A stretch of DNA of 64,000 bases from Candidatus Methanophagales archaeon (GCA_024699715.1 JANPRD010000009.1:1-64000); one strand, 5' to 3'. Shown: positions 6,605-15,804, numbered from the stretch's first letter. Numbers and translations: made by a program. The notes: generated by a model not told the origin, from the letters alone.

Positions 6605-7412
6605 GCGGACTATTGGCGTTGATATAGGCGGAACGAACATAGATATTGTGCTTTTTGATGTTCATAGAGATAAATATGAGCATATTGCGACGCTCCCCAC
6701 CGAGAAACACCTCAAAAGCGTTGGAGAGACGCTTAAAAAATATGTTTTGGAGTTTTCAGCGGATGCTCTCGGCGTAGGTGCTGCGGTTTGGCTTAAAAAA
6801 GGCTCTGTTATTCACGCTCCCAACTTGCCTTCACGCTCAATTAAGTTAGAAGAGATGCCTGTTCCTGTATTTTTGGAGAATGATGCGAATTGCTTCGCAA
6901 TTTTCGCACACAGAAAACTGAAATTTGATTATATTTTTGCTGTTACTATCGGAACTGGCATCGGCAGCGGAATCATCGTGAACGGAAAGATCTACAAGGG
7001 CGAGGGAATCGCAGGCGAAATCGGACACTTTGAGGTTTCTGCGGAGATGCCTGCGCTTCGTTGCAGATGCGGAGGTTTCAACCATCTTGAATGCTACTTC
7101 AGCGGCTGGGCGCTTCAGGAAAGATACGGGAAGAGCGTTGAAGAGCTGATGAAAGAGCGAGATATACACGATTTAGAGGAATTTGATGTGTTTTGCAGAG
7201 CAGTTTCAAACGCAATCAAGCTGCTTGACCCTTCAGCAGTCGCCTTAGGCGGCAGAATAGGAGCGAGATTGGACGAAAAGAGGGTGAAAGCGTGCATTTA
7301 TCGCCACCTCTTGAGAGGTTTTTCACCAGAAATAAGCGTTTTGAACGACGAATTTGCGGTTGCGAAAGGGGCTTGCTTGCTCCCTCTCCTCCATTCTGGT
7401 TTCACGCCTTAA
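6582..7412 (+). CDS. ROK-family sugar kinase (glucokinase-like)
   Basis: A 276-residue ROK protein. The N-terminal ATP phosphate-binding motif is TIGVDIGGTNIDIVLF, the catalytic Asp lies in FLENDANCFAIF, and the ROK signature continues with TIGTGIGSGIIVNG and GEGIAGEIGHFEV. The zinc motif is unusual: ROK proteins normally have a His followed by C-x-C-G-x4-C-x-E, whereas here RCRCGGFNHLECY has His in place of the third Cys. That may still bind zinc, possibly as His2Cys2. It overlaps the 3' end of argD by 23 bases on the same strand (GTG 6576 is an alternative start). Substrate is probably a hexose or N-acetylhexosamine, but cannot be read from sequence. Confidence 0.85.
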   Translation: MARIVEIRRTIGVDIGGTNIDIVLFDVHRDKYEHIATLPTEKHLKSVGETLKKYVLEFSADALGVGAAVWLKKGSVIHAPNLPSRSIKLEEMPVPVFLENDANCFAIFAHRKLKFDYIFAVTIGTGIGSGIIVNGKIYKGEGIAGEIGHFEVSAEMPALRCRCGGFNHLECYFSGWALQERYGKSVEELMKERDIHDLEEFDVFCRAVSNAIKLLDPSAVALGGRIGARLDEKRVKACIYRHLLRGFSPEISVLNDEFAVAKGACLLPLLHSGFTP

Positions 7413-7528
7413 TAATTTTCCCTTTTTCTATTTATTTTTTCCATCTCTTCTGTTATTTTTAGCAAAATATATAATTTTGGAGTTTTTATTTATGGAATAA
7501 GGTGTGGTATGCGTTCAAAAACATACAA

Positions 7529-7540
7529 ATTTTTAAATAG
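7529..7540 (+). promoter_or_regulatory. TATA box upstream of the DIP operon
   Basis: ATTTTTAAATAG lies in an AT-rich 190-base gap after the ROK kinase. It is followed about 50 bases later by a strong Shine-Dalgarno (GGAGGTGA) before the ATG at 7605. It is the only clear promoter-like element before ino1 and its overlapping partner. Confidence 0.55.
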
Positions 7541-7604
7541 AGCGTTTCAATTGTGTGAGAAGACGAACTCTTCTTCCTTTTTCGTTCGGAGGAGGTGAGA
7601 GAAA

Positions 7605-8756
7605 ATGAGGACTGCTATTTTCGGACAGGGGTATGTTGCCTCCATTTTGGCTGTCGGACTGCAGCGGATAAAGGAAGGAGAGATAGGCTACGAGGGCATT
7701 CCGCTCGCAGACACGATACCGAGGAGCATAGAGGACATTGAACTCGTGCTTGCTTTTGACATCGACGAGAGGAAGGTGGGCAGGCGTCTTTCAGAAATCG
7801 CAGAGGAATACTGGGGCAGAATAGATTTTGATTGCGATTACGAAGTGAAAAGGGGCTTCGGTGGCGGAGGAATGAATGGAATGTGGAACGGTGATGGTGA
7901 ATCGGAGGATTTAGAGGAGGTAATAGGGCGTCTCGTGGATGAATACGAGAGGAATGATGTGGAAATATTCATAAATCTGATAACGACGGAGCGAGTTCAG
8001 CCGTTTTTTGATGCGGATAAGATGGAGCGTGCGATAAAAGAGAACGATGTTGCGAGGCTCTCGCCATCACAAATATATTTCTACTCTGTGGCGCAATACG
8101 AGCGACAGACAGCATTCATAAATTGCATTCCTGCGCATATTGCGAATGACCCCGCATGTGTTCGCATCGCAGAGAGGAACGAATGCGTGATTTTCGGCGA
8201 CGACGGCGCATCTGGCGCCACACCGCTGACCGCAGACATCCTTGAGCATTTGCATCAGAGGCGACGAAGAGTGAAGTGCATCGCTCAATTCAACATCGGC
8301 GGAAACACAGACTTTCTTACGCTTCAAGAGCCCGAAAGGAATCTTGCGAAAGAAGAGACGAAGAGTTCAATCGTGAAGGACATCTTAGGATACGATGTCC
8401 CGCACTTCATAAAGCCAACAGGCTACTTGGAGCCTCTCGGCGACAAGAAGTTCGTTGCGATGCACATTCCTTACATCTCTTTCAACGAGGCAGAGGACGA
8501 ACTCATCATAACAGCGAGAATAAACGACAGTCCTGCGCTCGCAGGAATGCTCATAGACCTCATAAGACTCGCTGCGATAGCGATAGAGCGAAAAGAATTC
8601 GGCACAGTATATCCTGTGAATGCGTTCTACATGAAAATGCCAGGGCCGAGAGAGGCGCTTGCAACATCAAAAATGCGAGCGTATGAGATGCTGAAGGCGT
8701 GGGTGGGCTATGAAAGTATTGATTTTGGCGGCAGGGAGGGGCTCAAGACTGCATGA
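7605..8756 (+). CDS. ino1: Inositol-1-phosphate synthase
   Basis: Converts glucose 6-phosphate to L-myo-inositol 1-phosphate with NAD, the first step of di-myo-inositol phosphate and archaeal phosphatidylinositol synthesis. The 383-residue product has the N-terminal NAD-binding AIFGQGYVASILAVGL, the family motif FGDDGASGATPLTADILEHL, and the core stretch QFNIGGNTDFLTL. An acidic/Gly-rich insertion (GFGGGGMNGMWNGDGESED) at about residue 85 interrupts the Rossmann region. Its last 47 bases overlap the start of the next gene, so INO1 and the IPCT/DIPPS enzyme are probably translationally coupled. A good TATA and Shine-Dalgarno precede it. The pairing argues for the solute pathway rather than lipid synthesis alone. 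Confidence 0.93.
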   Translation: MRTAIFGQGYVASILAVGLQRIKEGEIGYEGIPLADTIPRSIEDIELVLAFDIDERKVGRRLSEIAEEYWGRIDFDCDYEVKRGFGGGGMNGMWNGDGESEDLEEVIGRLVDEYERNDVEIFINLITTERVQPFFDADKMERAIKENDVARLSPSQIYFYSVAQYERQTAFINCIPAHIANDPACVRIAERNECVIFGDDGASGATPLTADILEHLHQRRRRVKCIAQFNIGGNTDFLTLQEPERNLAKEETKSSIVKDILGYDVPHFIKPTGYLEPLGDKKFVAMHIPYISFNEAEDELIITARINDSPALAGMLIDLIRLAAIAIERKEFGTVYPVNAFYMKMPGPREALATSKMRAYEMLKAWVGYESIDFGGREGLKTA

Positions 8757-10020
8757 AATCACGAAGAGGAAGCCGAAGCCTGCGATTGAAATATGCGGTG
8801 TTCCTCTCATCCTTCGCAATTTTTTCATTTTAAGGAAGCTAAATGCGGAAGTTATTGTCGTTGTGGGGTATAAAGCTGATATAATAGAGGGAATTTTTGA
8901 GAAGGAAGGGATTTCTGATGTTGAATTCGTGAGAAATGACGATTTGGAGCGAGGTAACGCATATTCAGCGCTTTGTGCGAAGTCTGCTTTGAAGCACGAA
9001 GCGAAATTTGTCGTGCTTATGGGCGACCACATATTCAGCGAGTCATTCTTGAGAGAAACACTGAGGAAAGCGGAAGAAGTAGAAGGCAATTATGCGATTG
9101 TTTGCTCAAAAAATGATTTCATTGATGAGGGAGAGGCGACAAAAATACTTGCAAAAGATGGAGAAGTGCATGAAATAGGAAAGAATTTGAGCGAATGGAC
9201 GCACATAGACACCGGTGCTTTCATCTGCACAAACGAAATTTTTGATATTTTAGAGGAGATTTTCAGGAAGAAGAGAGAAGTTGCGTGGTCTGATGTCGTG
9301 AGAACGGCGAAAATGAAGATTCACGAAATCAACGATTTCTGGATGGATATTGACACTATTGATGACTTGAAAAGGGCAGAAAAAGCATTATTAAAGCAAT
9401 TAATAAAGGAAGATGACGGAATAATTTCAAAAAATATCAACAGAAAGATATCGTTAAGAATATCATCGTATTTAAGTTCATTTAATATAGACCCTAATGC
9501 GATATCTCTTGCCTCATTTTCGCTTTCTATTGCCGCATCTTTCCTCTTCTTGCTCCATTCTTACATTCTTGCAGGCATATTAGCGCAAATATCATCAATA
9601 ATTGACGGTGTTGACGGTGAGATTGCCCGCTTAAAGTTCAGAACGACAAAGTTTGGGGGATTTTTTGATGCTGTTTTGGACAGATATGCGGATTTCATCC
9701 TGCTTTCTTGCATTTTTTTGTCGTTACCGTTCAATATATTTGATTTTTTGGCTTTTCTATTCGCTATATCAGGCTCTTCTCTCGTCAGCTACACCGCTTC
9801 AAAGTTCAAAGAGACTTTCGGAGAGAGGGCAGAGCATTTTGAACGCTTTTCTTCGTTTATTCCTGCGAAAAGGGACGAAAGGACATTCCTAATTTTCGTT
9901 TTTTCAATACTCGCAGCATTAGACATGATTTTTATAAGAGTTCTGCTTATTTCGCTCGCAATACTCACGAATTTGAGGGTAATAATGCGTATAATGATTG
10001 CGAAGAATTTGAAGGATTGA
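8710..10020 (+). CDS. Bifunctional CTP:inositol-1-P cytidylyltransferase / DIPP synthase
   Basis: A 436-residue fusion. Residues 1-235 are a nucleotidyltransferase (MKVLILAAGRGSRLHEITK, then KPKPAIEICGVPLI) that makes CDP-inositol. Residues about 245-436 are a membrane CDP-alcohol phosphotransferase with the signature D-G-x2-A-R-x8-G-x3-D-x3-D, seen as IDGVDGEIARLKF followed by FGGFFDAVLDRYAD, with hydrophobic segments around it. The second domain joins CDP-inositol to inositol phosphate to give phosphorylated di-myo-inositol phosphate. This fusion is characteristic of hyperthermophiles such as Archaeoglobus and Thermococcus. Its start lies inside the end of ino1. The final phosphatase could be an inositol monophosphatase encoded elsewhere. 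Confidence 0.92.
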   Translation: MKVLILAAGRGSRLHEITKRKPKPAIEICGVPLILRNFFILRKLNAEVIVVVGYKADIIEGIFEKEGISDVEFVRNDDLERGNAYSALCAKSALKHEAKFVVLMGDHIFSESFLRETLRKAEEVEGNYAIVCSKNDFIDEGEATKILAKDGEVHEIGKNLSEWTHIDTGAFICTNEIFDILEEIFRKKREVAWSDVVRTAKMKIHEINDFWMDIDTIDDLKRAEKALLKQLIKEDDGIISKNINRKISLRISSYLSSFNIDPNAISLASFSLSIAASFLFLLHSYILAGILAQISSIIDGVDGEIARLKFRTTKFGGFFDAVLDRYADFILLSCIFLSLPFNIFDFLAFLFAISGSSLVSYTASKFKETFGERAEHFERFSSFIPAKRDERTFLIFVFSILAALDMIFIRVLLISLAILTNLRVIMRIMIAKNLKD

Positions 10021-10053
10021 TTTTTTGCCTTGATTTTTTTAATGCTGGCAGTT

Positions 10054-10656
10054 TTAGAGCAGTAGTAGGTCTTCAGGCGTGTTAATGTTCGTGAATGTGC
10101 GTAGCAGAGGGTCAAACTTTCTGATTTTTGCGACGGGCACGAAATTCACTTTGAGCGAAGAGATTGCGCATGAAATCTTGTGTTCTCCCTTTCTGATTGC
10201 TTCTTTTGTCGCTTTCAGCATCGCTTTCTTTCGGTAAATCGCATGCAAAGGCTCAATTTTACCGTCTTCCCAAAGAGGGACGACCGCATCGTAATTTGAA
10301 CGCTGCTCTGCGAGAAATTTCAACGCCTCTTCGCTCAAGAAAGGCATGTCGCAACCGACGACGATGGAAAAAGGGTTTGAAGAAGCTTGAAGACCTGCGA
10401 GTATGCCTGCGAGCGGACCGAAGTTTTGAATGCGGTCAAAAGTGAGCGTGATTTCGTGCGGTATTTCGCATTTCAACGCAGCACCCTGCTCTTCATCCCT
10501 CGCAACGACAACAATCTCCGATGCGACGCTGCGAAGTCGTTCAACGACATGCAAGATTAGCGGCTTTCCCTTGAACAGAGCGATGCACTTCTCAACGGGA
10601 AAGAAGCGCTGACAACGACCTCCCGCAAGGATGACAGCGGAAATTTTTGGAGACAT
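10054..10656 (-). CDS. mobA: Molybdenum cofactor guanylyltransferase
   Basis: Attaches GMP to molybdopterin to form the MGD cofactor used by formylmethanofuran and formate dehydrogenases. The product starts SAVILAGGRCQRFFPVEK: the usual LAGGxSxRxGxxK motif is present, with CQRFFPVEK in place of the common SRRMGxxK, so the Gly after the Arg is missing. IVVGCDMPFLSEEALKFL is the metal-binding aspartate region. The ATG at 10656 is chosen because GGGGAGATG precedes it; the frame opens at 10683. About 200 residues, normal for the family. It converges on the DIP operon with a 33-base gap. A related nucleotidyltransferase such as MobA-like/CofC is possible but the motif order fits MobA better. Confidence 0.78.
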   Translation of the reverse strand: MSPKISAVILAGGRCQRFFPVEKCIALFKGKPLILHVVERLRSVASEIVVVARDEEQGAALKCEIPHEITLTFDRIQNFGPLAGILAGLQASSNPFSIVVGCDMPFLSEEALKFLAEQRSNYDAVVPLWEDGKIEPLHAIYRKKAMLKATKEAIRKGEHKISCAISSLKVNFVPVAKIRKFDPLLRTFTNINTPEDLLLL

Positions 10657-10731
10657 GGAAGCATCTCCCCTTTTTATTTTCAAAATATTAAAGGGAAAAG
10701 GGAGATTGTAGGATAAGGGAGGAGAGGCGTC

Positions 10732-11049
10732 GTGGTAGTGGAAGTGAGAGATGCCATATTTGCGGTTGTGATGGTCTGCGCCGCTTTCGTTCTATCCTTA
10801 CGAATTTTAAGCACATATAACAAGAACGACCCGGTGATAGTGCTTGCAGTTGTTGTTCTAACAGCGATGATTGCGCTACTATTTTTGAGCGTTGAGGAGC
10901 GATTAAGGAGAATAGAGAACGATATTTCGGAGAAAGAGCGCTCTATTAGGGTGAGTATGCAATCCGTTGAGGATGAAGTTCGTGAGAGAGTGGATGCGGC
11001 GATGAGCAGATTTGAGGAGATAGCAAGGAAATGGGGGAGGCACCGATGA
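10732..11049 (+). CDS. Small membrane protein with coiled-coil tail
   Basis: A 105-residue protein of unknown function starting at GTG 10732 after a purine-rich stretch (GGGAGGAGAGG). Two hydrophobic segments (AIFAVVMVCAAFVLSLRIL and VIVLAVVVLTAMIALLFLSV) are followed by a charged heptad-like helix (EERLRRIENDISEKERSIRV and on) of about 50 residues. The tail should face the cytoplasm. It precedes an HTH-ACT regulator, a PGF-CTERM surface protein and another small membrane protein on the same strand with short gaps, so these may act together at the envelope. No family recognised. Confidence 0.6.
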   Translation: MVVEVRDAIFAVVMVCAAFVLSLRILSTYNKNDPVIVLAVVVLTAMIALLFLSVEERLRRIENDISEKERSIRVSMQSVEDEVRERVDAAMSRFEEIARKWGRHR

Positions 11050-11115
11050 GCGTGAATGTGCGTGTGCGTGAAAACGAAGGAAATTGGTGAGGGATGTGAG
11101 GGAGGAGTATGTAGT

Positions 11116-11652
11116 ATGTGGTCAGAGATAATGGCGAGATTTGAGAGGACGCCGTCGCAACGAAAAGTCGTCTCTTTGTTGCTTGAGCGAGGATTCGGCG
11201 TGAGTCCTTCTGGAAAAGTCGTTTCAGGCGGAATAGAAATACCACATGCGCAAGTGGCGAAGGAGGCAGGCGTTGACAGGCGAGTTGTAGATGCGACTGT
11301 TAAGCGCATTCTGAGCGATGCGACGCTGCGAAAAATATTTGAAAATATGAGAACTGTGCCTTTTCTTGCGGATGTCGCACCCATGCTCGGCTTAACTGTG
11401 CTTGTGATTCATGCTGTTGACCCGAAGGAGCGTGGAATTTTGGGAGAAGTCGCCGCTAAAATCGCAGAGCGGGGCATAAGCATCCGCCAAGCGGTGAGCG
11501 ACGACCCTTACTTCGTGAAAGAGCCGAAACTCACAATTATTACTGAGGGGAACATCCCAGGAGATTTGCTTGAGGAGATTGCGTGTCTGAAGAAGGTGAA
11601 GAGCGTTCAAATTTACCGCAGTGGTGCAGAGAGCGAGGAAAACACAAAATAA
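11116..11652 (+). CDS. HTH–ACT domain regulator (amino-acid binding)
   Basis: A 178-residue archaeal regulator-like protein. Residues 1-75 hold a winged helix-turn-helix-like region (IPHAQVAKEAGVDRRVVDAT as the helix-turn-helix); residues 90-170 hold an ACT-type domain (LTVLVIHAVDPKERGILGEV, then EPKLTIITEGNIPGDLLEEI). ACT domains bind amino acids and usually tune enzymes or transcription. ATG 11116 is chosen because GGGAGGAG lies 8 bases upstream; the open frame begins at 11056. It sits within a run of envelope genes. Whether it regulates them or distant amino-acid genes is unknown. Confidence 0.75.
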   Translation: MWSEIMARFERTPSQRKVVSLLLERGFGVSPSGKVVSGGIEIPHAQVAKEAGVDRRVVDATVKRILSDATLRKIFENMRTVPFLADVAPMLGLTVLVIHAVDPKERGILGEVAAKIAERGISIRQAVSDDPYFVKEPKLTIITEGNIPGDLLEEIACLKKVKSVQIYRSGAESEENTK

Positions 11653-11666
11653 GAGAGAGGAGAGAG

Positions 11667-12743
11667 ATGTTTGAGGGGAAGGAAGAGAGGCGTTTGTTTT
11701 TGATTTCCGCATTCACAGTTTTTGCATTTTTTGCGGTTGTCTCTTTGCTTGCGACACTCGGCGGAGGTTTGGAGCCTGGGCGACCTTTCCTCACAATCGC
11801 AGGCGTGGACATCTCAGCATACGCAGAGAGCGTTAATAGAGCCATTTTGAATGTTTCCGTGTGCATTGACAACAGTGGAGACGCATACTCGGGCGAAGTT
11901 GAAGTGGAAGTGAAAGCTTACGACGCAGAAACGAATTTGTTAGTGGCAACAAACAGAACTACAGTCGGTAAAATCGCACCGAAGAAGTCCGAATATGCTT
12001 TCTGCTTGCTCTCGCTTCCGAAAGAGGGAGGCTACCGCATTGAAGTCGTTGTTTTTGAGAACGGAAAGGGCATACTGCGAGCGGAGCGCAAAATCTACGG
12101 GCTTGAGACGCTTGAACCTCCAGGGACAGCGAAAATTTCACTGCGAGAGCTGGACTTCATGGTCGCCTCTGTTGAGAGCGTCGGCGGTAAGGAATATGCG
12201 AAAATCAACACGACACTTTTTATTGACAATCTCGGCGGAGATGTCAGCGGACTGAAAGCACTTGTGAAGGCGAGAGACAACGAGACGAGGCTCATCGCAG
12301 ACAGGAAGTGGGTGGAACTCGGCACGCTGAAAAGCGGGACGACATCTTTGCGTTACGCCACATTGACCGTGCCGAACCGCCGAGACTACATCGTTGAGGT
12401 TCAAGTGTTTCAGCACGGAAGAATAATTAAGGAAAGCAGTGGAATGGTTCTACTCTCTCCTTTCGCAAATAGGACAGTTGTGCTTGAAGCGCAGGAGAAG
12501 CGGGTGGAAATCTCACCTTCGTTCAAAATATCCGATTTCATTCCGCTTGAGAAAGGTAGAATGCCCTATGCGACGCCGATTCCGAGGATTCCGAAGCCTG
12601 AAAGAGCGCCTGCACCGCCAGCCCAGCCGGGATTTGAGGCTTTATTCGCTCTCTCCGCCCTCGTCCTCACAGTCGTCTTAGGGAAGGCGAGGAAGGGAAA
12701 GAGCAGAAAGAGCAAAATGGAGGGAGAGCGTAGGAAGTTGTGA
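11667..12743 (+). CDS. PGF-CTERM surface protein with tandem CARDB-like domains (DUF7490-like)
   Basis: A 358-residue exported protein. Residues about 10-30 are a signal or membrane segment (LFLISAFTVFAFFAVVSLL). Two beta-sandwich repeats of about 120 residues follow (NVSVCIDNSGDAYSGEVEVE and NTTLFIDNLGGDVSGLKALV). The Pro-rich stretch ends in PGFEALFALSALVLTVVLGK plus a basic cluster, the PGF-CTERM tripartite sorting signal cut by archaeosortase A, which attaches the protein to a lipid. N-x-S/T sites are frequent, fitting N-glycosylation. ATG 11667 has GAGAGGAGAGAG upstream. Its 12-base spacing to the next small membrane protein suggests co-expression. Similar proteins occur in methanogens and Archaeoglobi; function unknown. 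Confidence 0.72.
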   Translation: MFEGKEERRLFLISAFTVFAFFAVVSLLATLGGGLEPGRPFLTIAGVDISAYAESVNRAILNVSVCIDNSGDAYSGEVEVEVKAYDAETNLLVATNRTTVGKIAPKKSEYAFCLLSLPKEGGYRIEVVVFENGKGILRAERKIYGLETLEPPGTAKISLRELDFMVASVESVGGKEYAKINTTLFIDNLGGDVSGLKALVKARDNETRLIADRKWVELGTLKSGTTSLRYATLTVPNRRDYIVEVQVFQHGRIIKESSGMVLLSPFANRTVVLEAQEKRVEISPSFKISDFIPLEKGRMPYATPIPRIPKPERAPAPPAQPGFEALFALSALVLTVVLGKARKGKSRKSKMEGERRKL

Positions 12744-12755
12744 GAGGGGGAAGCA

Positions 12756-13031
12756 ATGGAAGGTAAAGGTGAAGAGGTAGAAAGGGAGAAGGAAAAAGGA
12801 GATGTGTTTTCTCCCGAAAACCTTTTCAGATATTTCAGGTTTGGTGTGTTTGTCATTTTGATGCTCTTGCTTCTCGTTGCGGTCTTCCAGTTCTATTTCT
12901 CTGCCCTCTCTGCGATTTCAAGCATGTTCAAATACGAGTTTGAGCCGTTGGTGCAAGCCATTTTTGCTCTCTGCGTCGCTGTTGTCGTCCTCTGCTCGCT
13001 GCGCTGGGTAATTGCATCGGGGAGAAAGTAG
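12756..13031 (+). CDS. Small two-helix membrane protein
   Basis: A 91-residue protein with a charged N-terminus (EGKGEEVEREKEKGDVF), then two membrane segments (FGVFVILMLLLLVAVFQFYF and LVQAIFALCVAVVVLCSLRW). GAGAGGGGGAAGC precedes the ATG. It follows the PGF-CTERM protein by 12 bases, so it is probably translated from the same message. No family recognised; a membrane partner of the surface protein is a guess from position. Confidence 0.6.
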   Translation: MEGKGEEVEREKEKGDVFSPENLFRYFRFGVFVILMLLLLVAVFQFYFSALSAISSMFKYEFEPLVQAIFALCVAVVVLCSLRWVIASGRK

Positions 13032-13103
13032 TAGAGTAGTGAGCGGTGCGACGGCGGTGTGCGAGAGAACGGTGCGAGAGAACGGAAGCAAACGAGAGCG
13101 TGA

Positions 13104-13673
<570 letters not shown>

Positions 13674-13764
13674 GCGGATATTGTGAAGAAGAATTTCTCG
13701 TAGAAAAAGGTTAAAAAGTGTGTGAGAGGAGAGAGGAAAAAAAGGAGCGGAGGAGGGGAGCGTG

Positions 13765-14670
13765 ATGGAGAAATTTAATGAGCGGGCGAATGCCCTCGCA
13801 TCAGAATATTGGAGGTTAAAGCATCTCGCTTCAAAGGAGGAGGACGAAGAGAGGCTTGAAGAGATTGAAAGGCTCTTGGAGAAAGGCATCGGCGGTAAGC
13901 TGCGTGAGAAATTAGAGCGTGAGGCTCGCTTGCTTCGTCAGGCAAGAGAGGAGCGTAGTAATGCGATGCGAAATTTAGAGATTGTGAGGAACGAGCTTTT
14001 GGAGCTCACCGCAGAGTTCGCTCCTAATCTTGACCTTGCGGAAGGTTCTTTCTTCCCATACGACAGCGAACCCCTTTCTGAAGATTTCTTCAGGGCAATC
14101 ACAGACATTTTGTTCGGAAAACCTGAGAAAAGTATAGAGCTGAAGGAGGCATCTTTCTCAAAAGAAGGCATAAAAGTGAAAGTTGACGCTTCTCCACTCA
14201 GCATCCTCGACCATGTAATAACTATTTTGCAGGAGACTGCGAAGAAGAAGCTCGGATTACCGAACAAAATGGACGAGAGTTGGAGGAAACTTGCGCAGAA
14301 AGAGTATGCATTCGTCGCCCTGAATGTGCTTGTGAATGCGGAGCAGGCACTTCCATTTGAGGAAGTAAAGAGGATTTCGCATGAGAACGATAACGAATTC
14401 AAAGAGCTTGTGAAAGACGCTTATTATGACCGAAAATTGAGAGATGCGCTCTCTTTCCTTGCTGGCGACGGCTGGGAATACAAGCTCGTGACATCAAAAG
14501 GAGGAAAATACGAGGCGACAAGCTTCGGCGAATGGCTCTGGAAACTCTGCAATTCAGAAATGAAGAGAACGCTTAACAAAACAAACGGCAAAACAAACGG
14601 CGAAGAAAGAACAGGAATACTGCAAGAGCGCATGAGTATGCAGAAAATCATAAAATTCTTCAGGAAATAA
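13765..14670 (+). CDS. Coiled-coil protein with C-terminal winged-helix-like region
   Basis: A 301-residue soluble protein without a recognised family. Residues 1-85 are highly charged and heptad-like (coiled coil). The middle has a beta-rich stretch (SIELKEASFSKEGIKVKVDA). Residues about 170-260 look like one or two winged-helix units (LAQKEYAFVALNVLVNAEQA, then DALSFLAGDGWEYKLVTSKG). The C-terminus is Asn/Lys/Thr rich (LNKTNGKTNGEE). GTG 13762 or ATG 13765 may be the start; AGGAGGGG lies upstream. It stands two genes upstream of cetZ. Confidence 0.65.
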   Translation: MEKFNERANALASEYWRLKHLASKEEDEERLEEIERLLEKGIGGKLREKLEREARLLRQAREERSNAMRNLEIVRNELLELTAEFAPNLDLAEGSFFPYDSEPLSEDFFRAITDILFGKPEKSIELKEASFSKEGIKVKVDASPLSILDHVITILQETAKKKLGLPNKMDESWRKLAQKEYAFVALNVLVNAEQALPFEEVKRISHENDNEFKELVKDAYYDRKLRDALSFLAGDGWEYKLVTSKGGKYEATSFGEWLWKLCNSEMKRTLNKTNGKTNGEERTGILQERMSMQKIIKFFRK

Positions 14671-14786
14671 TTAACGAAAGGGGGAGAAGCGTCAAAGTGA
14701 CTGCGGAGCGGTGGCTGTAAGGGCAGCGTGGGTGCGTAAATTGTATTGTCTGGTTGTTGCGTTGGCGTTGAGAGGGGTGTGCTGTG

Positions 14787-15770
14787 ATGAGGAGCGGAAG
14801 GAGGCGTATTGAGAAAGAGAAAGTGATAGCTTACAGGCGTTCAAAGTTGTTTCCTTGGAATTTCATTTTTGAGGATGTTGAGCCTGCTGCGATTGAGCAT
14901 TTCGTTCCTTATGCGGTGCAAGTGCTCGGAGACCTAAGAAACAGTGGCGAGGAGAATGCAAAGACTGAGACTGAGGCTAAGGCGACGACAGAGGCGACAG
15001 AGGAGGCATTGGCATGGGCGTCATCCGCAACGGTGCGGAGAAGGATGTGGAGTGGCGGTGCGAGTAGTGTCGGTGCGAGCAGGGGGAGATTGAGAGGTCT
15101 GCGAGAGGAGCAAAAAGACGCAGAAGCGAGGAAAGGAGAAAAGGAGCGTTTGAGGGAGCGCATTCGTGAGGAGGTTCACCTTGCGGTCTCCGATTTCCTA
15201 TCTGACACGGACGACGAGGACGCCCTGAGGATGCACGGGGACTTCGCAATGCTTTTCCCATTTGCATTCTCGCAGTGCCTCGTTCAAGCGATGCTCCAGA
15301 AACTCAATCTTCGCTTGGAGGATGTAATAGATGTGCGTGCAATAAGCGAGTTGATGGGAGTAAGTGTGCGTGATATAAGGAGAAGGGAGGATTTTATCCG
15401 TGATTTGCTTGCTCATCAGCGTAATATGCGTTTTCTTGGGGCGAACATATTTGGGAAAAAGGTAATGTCTGCGGAGGGAGAGCGAATAGGTAGCGTTGCT
15501 GACATTATTTTTGATGCTGAAACGGGTGTATTACGAGGAATAATGGTGAAAACGGAAAAGCGAGAATGGGTGAAAGAGAGTGCTGCGAAAGAGGGAGAAA
15601 GAGGCGTGAGTTCAGCATCATCGGCGAATGAATCGCAGTTTGCGGAGAAGAGCGGGGAAGTGAAAAGAGGTGGCGTGGAAAAGCGTAAAGGTTTAGTATA
15701 TTTGCCCATTCAAGCAGTGCGCTTCAATTCCTACAACGGAGGTTTCGTGCTGAAATCCACAGTGTTCTAA
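14787..15770 (+). CDS. PRC-barrel domain protein (possible cell-division partner)
   Basis: A 327-residue protein. The N-terminal half holds an Ala/Glu/Thr-rich low-complexity linker (residues about 50-125) between short conserved parts. The C-terminus is a PRC barrel: GANIFGKKVMSAEGERIGSV, then DIIFDAETGVLRGIMVKTE, a Ser/Ala/Glu insertion, and GLVYLPIQAVRFNSYNGGFV. In haloarchaea the PRC-barrel proteins CdpB1/CdpB2 bind SepF at the division ring. The next gene here, 149 bases on, is the tubulin-like CetZ, so a cytoskeletal link is plausible but is inference. The barrel split by a disordered insertion is unusual. ATG 14787 follows a GTG at 14784. Confidence 0.72.
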   Translation: MRSGRRRIEKEKVIAYRRSKLFPWNFIFEDVEPAAIEHFVPYAVQVLGDLRNSGEENAKTETEAKATTEATEEALAWASSATVRRRMWSGGASSVGASRGRLRGLREEQKDAEARKGEKERLRERIREEVHLAVSDFLSDTDDEDALRMHGDFAMLFPFAFSQCLVQAMLQKLNLRLEDVIDVRAISELMGVSVRDIRRREDFIRDLLAHQRNMRFLGANIFGKKVMSAEGERIGSVADIIFDAETGVLRGIMVKTEKREWVKESAAKEGERGVSSASSANESQFAEKSGEVKRGGVEKRKGLVYLPIQAVRFNSYNGGFVLKSTVF

Positions 15771-15794
15771 AGCAGAATTTCAAACGAAAGAAAA

Positions 15795-15804
15795 TTTTTA
15801 TAAG
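15795..15804 (+). promoter_or_regulatory. TATA-like box before cetZ
   Basis: TTTTTATAAG occurs 116 bases before the cetZ ATG, in the gap after the PRC-barrel gene. The downstream leader is purine-rich and ends with GGGGGGAGTC next to the start codon, so cetZ probably has its own promoter. Confidence 0.45.
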
